Shown here piece by piece: positions 1-7,984 of a stretch of DNA of 39,346 nt (position 1 is the first letter of the stretch; each line of letters begins with the position of its first letter). The notes below the pieces were generated by a model that was given only the letters and a program-made list of their open reading frames with translations, was not told where the DNA came from and ran no database searches. The DNA is from Gemmatimonadales bacterium. GTDB lineage: Bacteria > Gemmatimonadota > Gemmatimonadetes > Palauibacterales > Palauibacteraceae. Made by a program: the position numbers and the translations under genes. The DNA lies in the NCBI GenBank assembly GCA_030636765.1, contig DAOVWI010000004.1, positions 1 through 39,346 on the forward strand, in the 5' to 3' direction.

Positions 1-194
1 ACGTAGCCGCCCAGGACGGCCCCGATGAGCCCGAGCACGATGCTCGTGATGATCCACAGGCCGGAGACATCGAACACACCGGGCCGGAACACGAGGTCCG
101 CTCCCATGATGCGTAACGCAAAGAAGAAGCTGAGAATGACAAAGGCCGCCATCATCAGATAACCGAGGACCACGCCGCCGAGGGATCGCATCAT
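1..194 (-). CDS. Small hydrophobic membrane protein, partial (runs off the left edge)
   Basis: Reverse-strand reading from ATG at 194: MMRSLGGVVLGYLMMAAFVILSFFFALRIMGADLVFRPGVFDVSGLWIITSIVLGLIGAVLGGYV; two hydrophobic segments; no stop before the window edge. Confidence 0.6.
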   Translation of the reverse strand, partial: MMRSLGGVVLGYLMMAAFVILSFFFALRIMGADLVFRPGVFDVSGLWIITSIVLGLIGAVLGGY

Positions 195-420
195 CCGCTC
201 TCCTTACCTGTTACCTGAGGTCTGCACTCGCAGATTCGCCAATGCCCGTTTCACGCCGCCACCGTGGCTTGGCGCTACGTCGCCGTCGCAGCTTAGCGCG
301 CCTCCGCCAGACTCGCCAAGAGCGCCTCGTCGGGGAGGCCGCACAACACCACCCCTTGATCCTCACGTAACGTTAGGTGTTAGGCTTGTCTCGGCACGCG
401 AATCTCGGGAGGCGAGGGCC

Positions 421-1119
421 ATGATGGATCAACGCGAAGGTCGCGAGGAGCACGCAAGAGAGCTGGAGGCGCTCAAGGTGGGCGAGCTCGCCCGGCGAAC
501 CGCGAGCGGACACCGTCTGTACGGGCAAGACGAGATTCGGCGCCTCCAGCGGATCCGCTCCCTGCGGCAACTCGGGTTCTCCCTCGAGGAGATCCGTGAG
601 TGTCTGGACGGCCGAGGATACACGCTCGAGCGGGTCGTCGACCTCCATGTCTTCGCACTCGACGAGCAGATCGAGCAGCAGAGGCGTCTTCGAACCCGGC
701 TCGAGATGTTGGCCGGTTATCTCCGCTCCTCGGAGTCCGTGTCCGTAGAGGATCTCATCAAAACGATCGAGGTGATGACGATGACCGACAGGTACTACAC
801 GACACAGCAGTTGGAGCGGCTGAGCGACCGGCGGCGGATCGTGGGCGACGAGCGCATCCAGGAGGCTCAGGCCGAGTGGCGGGAGCTGTTCGAGAAGTTC
901 AGCTCGGCCATGGGGGCCGGCATCGATCCGGCCGACGAGCCTGTGCAGGCCCTGGCTCGAAAGGCAAAGAGCCTGATCGAGGAGTTCACCGGCGGCGATC
1001 CCGGAATCCGTCGCTCGCTCGAAGAGATGCACCACGACGACCCGGACGGCATGTACGCGAAGTGGGGGATGGAGCCGGCCGTCGCCGAGTACATGGGCAA
1101 GGCGATGGCGGTGCTGTAG
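421..1119 (+). CDS. MerR-family regulator with TipAS-like C-terminal domain; DNA-binding HTH appears internally deleted
   Basis: KVGELARRT...ASGHRLYGQDEIRRLQRIRSLRQLGFSLEEIRECL is the MerR core; the C-terminal AEWRELFEKFSSAMGAGIDPADEPVQALARKAKSLIEEFTGGDP...YMGKAMAVL is TipAS-like. Confidence 0.85.
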   Translation: MMDQREGREEHARELEALKVGELARRTASGHRLYGQDEIRRLQRIRSLRQLGFSLEEIRECLDGRGYTLERVVDLHVFALDEQIEQQRRLRTRLEMLAGYLRSSESVSVEDLIKTIEVMTMTDRYYTTQQLERLSDRRRIVGDERIQEAQAEWRELFEKFSSAMGAGIDPADEPVQALARKAKSLIEEFTGGDPGIRRSLEEMHHDDPDGMYAKWGMEPAVAEYMGKAMAVL

Positions 1120-1160
1120 GCGTGTCGGTCAGCGTTCGGGCAGCTCGGCAGGCTCCGGAG

Positions 1161-1544
1161 CTAGGCAGGCTCCGGAGGCTGCCAGAGCTCGATCTTGGTG
1201 CCCTCGGGATCGACGAACCAGCCGAACCGGCCGAAATCGTACTCCTCGATCTCCCCCACGATCTGGGCGCCACCCTGCTTCACCTGGGCCAGCGCGCCAT
1301 CGAGATCATCGACGATGAGGTTGACCATGAACGGCTTCTCGGAGGGATCGAAGTACGTGGTGGACTCCTCGAACGGCCCCCAGACGCAAAACGCCGCGTC
1401 GGGGAGATGGGACACGTCGAACCCGACGCTGCCGAAGTCGTCGATCTCGAGACCGAGGTGCTCGGCGTACCAAGCGCCAAGCCCCTTCCTGTTGCCGCAC
1501 TTGAAGAACACCCCACCGATGCCGATCGCTCTCGCCATACTCAA
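1161..1544 (-). CDS. VOC / glyoxalase-bleomycin resistance family protein
   Basis: GGVFFKCGNRKGLGAWYAEHLGLE...FGWFVDPEGTKIELWQPP is typical of the VOC fold. Confidence 0.9.
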   Translation of the reverse strand: MSMARAIGIGGVFFKCGNRKGLGAWYAEHLGLEIDDFGSVGFDVSHLPDAAFCVWGPFEESTTYFDPSEKPFMVNLIVDDLDGALAQVKQGGAQIVGEIEEYDFGRFGWFVDPEGTKIELWQPPEPA

Positions 1545-1552
1545 CCTCGCTT

Positions 1553-2047
1553 TCAGCTCCGCAGCTCAACCTGCATTCGCTTGAGCAGCTGAATCTGGCC
1601 CACATGGTAGGTATCGTGCATGACGACGCCATGCAGAAGGTCGGCGATCCTGTACGCGACGCTTCCCGGCGCTTCGTCGTCCAGACGCCTTGGGTCGAGA
1701 GCCCGAACCGTCTCCACGAGCCGTTCATGCTCGGACCGCAGGAGCGAGCGGTCCTCCTTCCACGACGAGTCGTCAGCCGGTTCCGGCACCCGCGGCCAGC
1801 TGGCGGGTGACCGCGGGAATCCGCCCTTCGGCCCGCTTTCCAGGACGCGGCGCACAGCGTACTTCCAGTAGGCGATGTGGAGGGCGAGCTCCCAGATGCC
1901 ATGCCGTCCGGCTGCGGGCCTCCACGCCGCCTGTTCGGGCGAGACGCCTCGCAGGCAGCCCAGCGGCGTCGCTCCACCGAACCACAAACGGCAGCCGGGC
2001 TCGGGATCGAGCATTCGGAGGATCTCGGAGAGTCGAGGGTCGCCCAT
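1553..2047 (-). CDS. DinB-like family protein
   Basis: WELALHIAYWKYAVRR...LLHGVVMHDTYHVGQIQLLKRMQ is typical of the DinB four-helix metal-binding family. Confidence 0.85.
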   Translation of the reverse strand: MGDPRLSEILRMLDPEPGCRLWFGGATPLGCLRGVSPEQAAWRPAAGRHGIWELALHIAYWKYAVRRVLESGPKGGFPRSPASWPRVPEPADDSSWKEDRSLLRSEHERLVETVRALDPRRLDDEAPGSVAYRIADLLHGVVMHDTYHVGQIQLLKRMQVELRS

Positions 2048-2084
2048 CCGCTAACCAGGTCTCTACCGTGCTCTACGCGCCAAC

Positions 2085-4493
2085 CTACGCCACCTCCTCC
2101 GCCATCTTCACGGCTTCGGCATCCCGGATTGCCTGCCAGACACGAGGCGGGGTGAAGGGGAGGGAGTCGATGCGGATGCCGATGGCATCGTAGATGGCGT
2201 TGGCGATCGCGGGAAGGGATGGATGGAGCGGGCCCTCACCCGCCTCCTTCGCGCCGTACGGCCCTTCCGGATCGTTCGATTCCACGATAAACGGCACGAA
2301 CTCGGGGCAGTCCATCGAGGTGGGAATCCGGTAGTCCAGCAGGGAGGGCGCGTTGTGGAGCCCTCCCTCGTGCTCGCCGACCATGTACTCCTGCTCTTCG
2401 AGCACGGCCTCGGCATGCCCCATGTAGGCGGAGCCCTCGATCTGGCCCTCGACCAGCACCGGGTTGAGGGCCCGTCCACAGTCGTGCGCCACCCAGATCG
2501 TCCGTACGTCGACGAAGCCCGTGTCGGGATCCACCTCCACGTCGGCCACGTGCGCGGTGAAGCTGTACGCGGGCGAGGCACCGATCGTCCCGCCCCGGTA
2601 GTCGCCGTGCACGCCTTCCTTCGGCGTGTTGTAGTGGCCCACGGCACCGAGCGTCCCGTGCTCAGCCTCGGCGAGCTGAAACGCTGCGGCGATCGGCATG
2701 CGGCGCTCGGTGTCCTTGACGTCGAACGCCCAGCCGCCTGCCAGGCGAACCCGCGAGGGCTCCACCTCCCACTCCGCCGCAACGCTTCCCCCCACGAGAT
2801 CGCCGACCCGCCGGCACGCCATGAGGCAGGCGTTTCCGACCATGATCGTCTCCCGGGAGGAGTACGCGCCGAGGTCCACCGGCACGAGGTCGGTGTCGGC
2901 CGAGAACACCCGCACGTAGTCGAGCGGCACGCCGAGCTCCTCGCACGCAATGTACGCCATCGTGGAGTCCGAGCCCTGGCCGATCTCCGAGGCGCCGTGG
3001 AGCACCGTCACCCGGCCCGACCGCTCAACCTGAACCTGGACGGCAGCCTGCGGCATCGGGTTCGGGTAGATCGGATAGTTGGTGCCGGAGATGTAGCAGG
3101 AGCCGGCCACACCCAGCCCGCGGCCATACGGCATCTTCCCATACTTCTCCTTCCACCCGCTCGCCTTCTCGACCGCCTCCAGACATTCCAGGAAGCCGTT
3201 CGACTGGACGCGGAACTCGTTCACCGTGCGCCCGGTCCCCATAAAGACGCCGCGACGGAACTCGATCGGATCCATCTGCAGCCTCTCGGCCACCTTGTCG
3301 AGGGAGATCTCGAACGCGAAGCGGGGCTGGACGGAGCCGTGGCCGCGTTTCGGGCCGCAGGGCGCCTTGTTCGTGTAGACGCGGGTCGAGTCGAAACGGT
3401 ACGACTCGATCTCGTACGGCGCGGTGAGGAGCTGACCGCTGTAGTACGTGGTGACCAGCCCGAAGGAGGCGTAGGCGCCCCCGTCCAGGATCGTCTCCGC
3501 ATCAACGGCGAGGATCCGGCCGTTCTCCGAGGCTCCCACCCGGTACTTCATCTTCATCGGGTGGCGCCCACGGTGGGAGTAGAAGACCTCCTCCCGCGTG
3601 TAGAGGATCTTGACCGGGCGGCCCGTGCGGAGCGCGAGCAGCGCGACGCAGAACTCGAGGTCGAACGGCTCCGACTTCCCGCCGAACGCGCCTCCCACGG
3701 CGGGCTGCACCACCCGTACCTTCGCGACGTCGAGGCCAAGAACGCGCGCGATCTCGCGGTGCAGGTAGTGGGGTACCTGCGTCGCCGACCACACCACCAG
3801 AAGGCCGTCCTGGTTCAGGCGCGCGATCGCGCAGTGCGGCTCGATCGGCGCGTGCGTCGTGCCGTGGAAGTAGTACTCGCCCTCCACCACGACATCGGCC
3901 TCGCTCATCTTCTCGTCCACCGGGCCGAACTCGAGCTGGACGCGCTTGAGGATGTTCCCGTTCCCGCCCGGCTTTCGGGGGGCGTGGATCGGGGTCTCGG
4001 CGGCCTCGAGGGTGAGGGCCTTCTCCGGATCCAGATAGTAGGGAAGCGCCTCGTACTCGACCTCGATCAGGTCAAGCGCCGCGTTCGCCGTATCCTCGTC
4101 CACGGCGGCCACGCACGCCACCGCGTCTCCCACGAACCGCACCTTCTCGACCGCAAGTGCATGCTCGTCCGGCGTCCACGGGATGATCCCGTAGGCCGTA
4201 GGGATGTCTCTCCCGGTGATGACGTCGTGCACGCCCTCGAGGGCCAGCGCCGCAGAGGCGTCGATCGACTGGATCCTGGCGTGCGGCTCGGTGCTTCGCA
4301 GGATCTTCGCGTGGAGCATCCCCGGAAGGACGATGTCGTCCGTGTAGATCGCCTTCCCCGTCGACTTCTGAAACCCGTCGACTCCCCGGTTCCGGCCGCC
4401 GATCATACGGAATCCTCCCCCCGCGATCTCGGAGAGCGTCTCCGGCCGATCCGCCGTCCTCTCCTGAAGCGGCAGCAGGTCTTCGCTACGCAT
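2085..4493 (-). CDS. Xanthine dehydrogenase-family molybdopterin-binding large subunit (4-hydroxybenzoyl-CoA reductase alpha-like)
   Basis: TGKAIYTDDIVLPGMLHAKILRS; VGGAFGGKSEPFDLEFC; PCGPKRGHGSVQPRFAFE; GPYGAKEAGEGPLHPSLPAIANAIYDAIGIRID. Confidence 0.93.
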   Translation of the reverse strand: MRSEDLLPLQERTADRPETLSEIAGGGFRMIGGRNRGVDGFQKSTGKAIYTDDIVLPGMLHAKILRSTEPHARIQSIDASAALALEGVHDVITGRDIPTAYGIIPWTPDEHALAVEKVRFVGDAVACVAAVDEDTANAALDLIEVEYEALPYYLDPEKALTLEAAETPIHAPRKPGGNGNILKRVQLEFGPVDEKMSEADVVVEGEYYFHGTTHAPIEPHCAIARLNQDGLLVVWSATQVPHYLHREIARVLGLDVAKVRVVQPAVGGAFGGKSEPFDLEFCVALLALRTGRPVKILYTREEVFYSHRGRHPMKMKYRVGASENGRILAVDAETILDGGAYASFGLVTTYYSGQLLTAPYEIESYRFDSTRVYTNKAPCGPKRGHGSVQPRFAFEISLDKVAERLQMDPIEFRRGVFMGTGRTVNEFRVQSNGFLECLEAVEKASGWKEKYGKMPYGRGLGVAGSCYISGTNYPIYPNPMPQAAVQVQVERSGRVTVLHGASEIGQGSDSTMAYIACEELGVPLDYVRVFSADTDLVPVDLGAYSSRETIMVGNACLMACRRVGDLVGGSVAAEWEVEPSRVRLAGGWAFDVKDTERRMPIAAAFQLAEAEHGTLGAVGHYNTPKEGVHGDYRGGTIGASPAYSFTAHVADVEVDPDTGFVDVRTIWVAHDCGRALNPVLVEGQIEGSAYMGHAEAVLEEQEYMVGEHEGGLHNAPSLLDYRIPTSMDCPEFVPFIVESNDPEGPYGAKEAGEGPLHPSLPAIANAIYDAIGIRIDSLPFTPPRVWQAIRDAEAVKMAEEVA

Positions 4494-5055
4494 GCGGCTC
4501 CTTCAGCAGGTCGCTCAGGGGCTGCATCGACCGGGAGGGAAGCGCAACCTCGTAACGCTCGGCCACGATGTCCCGCGGGTCCATGCCGGTTCGCAGCGAC
4601 TCGGCCGCGACCTCCACCGCCTCGAAGATCTTGGTGTATCCGGTGCAGCGGCACAGGTTGCCGGATAGCGCCTGCTGGATCTCCTGCCGCGAGGGGCTCC
4701 GGTTTTCGGCGAGAAGGCCATGCGCGCTGCAGAGAATGCCGGGCGTGCAGAAGCCGCACTGCGCCGCGCCCGTCAGATCAAAAGCATCCTGAAGCGGGTG
4801 CGGATACGGCCCATCGGCCAGGCCCTCCACCGTCGTGATCTCGTGTCCGAGCGCCTCGTAGACCGGCATGATGCACGAGAGGTGGGCCTCGCCGTCGAGG
4901 AGAACGGTGCAGGCGCCGCAGTCTCCCTTGTCGCATCCCTGCTTGGAGCCGGTGAGGCCCAGCACGTAGCGCAGCGTCTCGAGCAGGGTGTAGTGGGTCG
5001 GAACACCCACTTCCACCTGGTCGCCGTTCACCTGGAGCGTAAGGACGTCCTTCAT
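4486..5055 (-). CDS. [2Fe-2S]-binding small subunit of a molybdenum hydroxylase
   Basis: [16 protein letters not shown] and [17 protein letters not shown]...[14 protein letters not shown] Fe-S motifs; overlaps the start of the large subunit. Confidence 0.95.
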   Translation of the reverse strand: MKDVLTLQVNGDQVEVGVPTHYTLLETLRYVLGLTGSKQGCDKGDCGACTVLLDGEAHLSCIMPVYEALGHEITTVEGLADGPYPHPLQDAFDLTGAAQCGFCTPGILCSAHGLLAENRSPSRQEIQQALSGNLCRCTGYTKIFEAVEVAAESLRTGMDPRDIVAERYEVALPSRSMQPLSDLLKEPHA

Positions 5056-5270
5056 TCGTGCTTCATCCGGTGCCTGGAGCCTTCGCCGCCTCGAAAGTCG
5101 AGCGGCGCGTCAGCATAATACCGCTCGCGGCGACGCCTGTTCAAACTACGCGGACTCCCGGAGGGCCGGCAGCGAGCTTCCCGCGGGCCGATGGCGAACT
5201 TCCCGGAGGGCCGATGGGTACGGTGCACGCAAGCGACTTTGACCGAGAGAGAACGGGGAGCGCACGGAGG

Positions 5271-6911
5271 ATGTTCACGATGAAGCCGGCTACGATGGGA
5301 AGGGCAGCCGTCCTCCTGGTGGCGATGTTCCTCCTCCTACCGCGATCGGCGGAGCCGCAGGAGCCGAGGCCGATCGACCGGTGGCTGCTGTCGCGTCCGT
5401 TCGCGGCGGCCTCCATGTCCGCGCAGGGACCGCTTCCGACGCTCGCGGAGCTCAACCCTCTGTTCGTACCGGGCGCCCCACCCCCACCATCCCCCTCCCA
5501 GCTGGAGGAGGACCTTGCGAGAGCCGACTCCATCCTGGGCCGGCCGCAGCTTCCCGACGGACGCGACGGCGCCGAGCCCGGCGATGACCCCGGTTTCCCT
5601 CCGCCTCCCGGGAGAGGCCGAGGCGGACGCCCTCCAAGCCAGCCGGCGCAGCAGGGGCCGCTCCGACCCTCGTGGATGGCTCGCAGGGACTCGGTCCTGT
5701 TTCCCGAGCGCGGCACGCGGGTCGGCGCGACGGTGTGGACGCTCGTGAGGCAAGACGGAAACCCGATCTTCGACCTCGACACGCTGGTCGACCGATCGGG
5801 CCCGACGGCGACATTCGCCCACGTCTACATCAGGCCGCCCACCGATCGCACGGTAACGATGGTCTTCACAGGCCTGGGGTGCACCGTGCTCTCCGCCCAG
5901 CTGAACGAGCGGCCTGTGGCGCTCCCCACGAGCGCGGCGCCCGTTGAGGAGTGCGGTGTGGACAGAACCGTCCTCACCGCGCGGGTCCGTCTGGCAGGCG
6001 GGTGGAACGCCCTCCAGATCAAGGCTGAGGGAGACGACGCACCGTACGGGTTCGCCGTCTTCATTGCGGCCGGTCCAGACGGTGAGGCGGTGGCGGACCT
6101 TCGAATCCAGGCTTCCCGTCCACCGGGGATCCGTCCCATAAGCCCCCAGCCGTGGATCGACCTCGTGGAGATCGGGATCCCCAAGCTGGTGTGGCGCGGC
6201 GACGATCTTTCGGGTGACCTGGCGATCGGTTTTCGCCTGTGGGGCGACTACGCGCCCGAGGACGCCAGGGCGACTCTGGTCATCGGGAAGGCGAAGATCG
6301 AGCACCGGTTTCCCGAGGAGGGGGTGAGCCGGAGCGAGCCGCTCTCCGAGGCCGTATCGCTGGATGAGCTCAGAAGGGCCGCCCTCGGGAGAGGGGTGCT
6401 GGTGGAGATCAAGTTCGACGACGTCGATCGGGAGCTGGTGCGCTCCGTTCCGGCTGAAGCCATCCTTACCGCGCTCCACGGACCGATCGAGCTCGATGGC
6501 TGGGAGGGCGCCACCGCTTCGGGCCGCCTTCCCGGGAGCGGCGCGACCGTCACGGGCGAGTGGAAGGTGCCCGGGTGGCTGTCGGGCTTCACGCTCGAGC
6601 TGCTGGTGGAGGGTTCCGCCGGCGCCTACTCGCTAGACGGGGCGCCGCTGCCGGTGGACAGGAACGTGGTCGTGCTGTGCCGCGAGTGCGAGAAGGGCAC
6701 GCGGCTCCGGCTCGAGGCCGTGGCGAGCGACGACTGGTCCTCGATGCCCCACGTCCGCATCACGGGACCGACGTACTGGGAGGCCGCGGCCTCCGAGGGG
6801 GCTCCGCCACCGGATCGCTGGCTCCGTGCGCTCGAGAAGGGCGGAAGCGACGACTACCGGAGGCTGCTCGCGGAGTACGCAAGCACGGGGAGCGAGACGC
6901 AGGGATCGTAG
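5271..6911 (+). CDS. Uncharacterised secreted protein
   Basis: ORF 5058..6911 with a likely start at 5271 or 5280 giving a signal peptide (MKPATMGRAAVLLVAMFLLLPRSAEPQ) and a Pro-rich linker; no family recognised. Confidence 0.7.
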   Translation: MFTMKPATMGRAAVLLVAMFLLLPRSAEPQEPRPIDRWLLSRPFAAASMSAQGPLPTLAELNPLFVPGAPPPPSPSQLEEDLARADSILGRPQLPDGRDGAEPGDDPGFPPPPGRGRGGRPPSQPAQQGPLRPSWMARRDSVLFPERGTRVGATVWTLVRQDGNPIFDLDTLVDRSGPTATFAHVYIRPPTDRTVTMVFTGLGCTVLSAQLNERPVALPTSAAPVEECGVDRTVLTARVRLAGGWNALQIKAEGDDAPYGFAVFIAAGPDGEAVADLRIQASRPPGIRPISPQPWIDLVEIGIPKLVWRGDDLSGDLAIGFRLWGDYAPEDARATLVIGKAKIEHRFPEEGVSRSEPLSEAVSLDELRRAALGRGVLVEIKFDDVDRELVRSVPAEAILTALHGPIELDGWEGATASGRLPGSGATVTGEWKVPGWLSGFTLELLVEGSAGAYSLDGAPLPVDRNVVVLCRECEKGTRLRLEAVASDDWSSMPHVRITGPTYWEAAASEGAPPPDRWLRALEKGGSDDYRRLLAEYASTGSETQGS

Positions 6912-6923
6912 CAGCCGTCTGGC

Positions 6924-7361
6924 CTAGTTTCCCACCGCGTCGGGCGGCGCTTCCAGGTACGTGTCGGGCTTCGCTTCCGAATCCGAGTCGGGTTTCGCCT
7001 CCGAGTCGGGCGGCGCGGACGAAACCGCCGCCGGGCTGTCCGGCTCAGGCGGCTGCGGCACGACCGCTGGTGGTTGCGGCGCCGCCGGCGCAAGCGACTG
7101 AGGCACGACCGGCGCAAGCGACGTCGGGGAGGATGACGACGGAGGCGGCGCGGAGGCGCCCCGCTGCTTCTCCGGCTCTACCGATGCCGAGCGCTCGGCC
7201 TCCTGCAACTCTCGCTGGATCTCGTTCAAGCCGCGACGGAACTCGCGCAGCGCGCCCCCGACGGCCCGACCTATCTCGGGCATGCGGCGAGGCCCGAAGA
7301 AGACGAGCACAAGGACGGCGATGACCAGCATCTCGGAAAAGCCGATGCTACCGAAATTCAT
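6924..7361 (-). CDS. tatA: Sec-independent protein translocase TatA/TatB family
   Basis: MNFGSIGFSEMLVIAVLVLVFFGPRRMPEIGRAVGGALREFRRGLNEIQ: TM helix, FGP hinge and amphipathic helix; Pro/Ala-rich acidic tail. Confidence 0.9.
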   Translation of the reverse strand: MNFGSIGFSEMLVIAVLVLVFFGPRRMPEIGRAVGGALREFRRGLNEIQRELQEAERSASVEPEKQRGASAPPPSSSSPTSLAPVVPQSLAPAAPQPPAVVPQPPEPDSPAAVSSAPPDSEAKPDSDSEAKPDTYLEAPPDAVGN

Positions 7362-7383
7362 GCCGGAGCCTTCAGCGGAGGCC

Positions 7384-7938
7384 CTACGCCCGACTCGTGA
7401 GCGCGCTCACGATCTCATCGCCGTAGAACATGCCGATGTACTTCGCCTGGACCGGGGTCACCCTCCGAACGGCCCAGATCAGCTCGACATGGTTCGGCTC
7501 GTGAGGATCGCACAGCGGCCTGAGCCCGCATTCCTCGGGAAGGCGGTTGCCCTTGCGAAGGTTGCAGCGGCTACATGCGGTCACCACGTTCGTCCAGTCG
7601 TTTCCCCCACCCCGGGAGAGCGGAACGAGGTGATCTCGCGTAAGGGATTCCCGGTACCCCAGCTCGTGCCTTGGGCGTCCGCAGTACTGACAGCGATAGC
7701 CGTCGCGAGCGAACAGGAACGTGTTGGTGACCTGCCGACGAAACCGCCGTGGCACGTGGATGTAGCGCACGAGCCGGATGACGACGGGAGCATTGAGGCG
7801 GGCCCGTTCGGAGCGGAAGGGACGATCGGCGTCCACCTCGAGCGCTTCGGCCTTCCGGTCCATGACCAGACGGACGGCGCGCCGGACCGGTATGATCGTC
7901 AGCGGCTCATAAGACGCGTTCAGCGCGAGACACCCCAT
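7384..7938 (-). CDS. HNH endonuclease family protein
   Basis: FLFARDGYRCQYCGRPRHELGYRESLTRDHLVPLSRGGGNDWTNVVTACSRCNLRKGNR. Confidence 0.93.
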   Translation of the reverse strand: MGCLALNASYEPLTIIPVRRAVRLVMDRKAEALEVDADRPFRSERARLNAPVVIRLVRYIHVPRRFRRQVTNTFLFARDGYRCQYCGRPRHELGYRESLTRDHLVPLSRGGGNDWTNVVTACSRCNLRKGNRLPEECGLRPLCDPHEPNHVELIWAVRRVTPVQAKYIGMFYGDEIVSALTSRA

Positions 7939-7984
7939 GTAATCTCAGCCCTCCTAGCTGGCCGGGGATTCTAGGCGTCCTCGG

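Noticed and set aside
301-365. Minus-strand fragment HLTLREDQGVVLCGLPDEALLASLAEAR* between the first partial gene and the MerR gene
   Set aside because: Reads protein-like but has no start codon and is very short; could be a gene remnant but cannot be supported from sequence alone.
4505-4515. agcaggtcgct match to the 331-bp element's terminus
   Set aside because: Only 11 nt, inside conserved coding sequence for the [2Fe-2S] subunit C-terminus (SDLL); likely coincidence.
2223-4838. 871-aa plus-strand ORF antisense to the molybdenum hydroxylase
   Set aside because: His/Arg/Val-rich low-complexity translation typical of antisense frames in high-GC genes; the minus-strand gene has clear family motifs.
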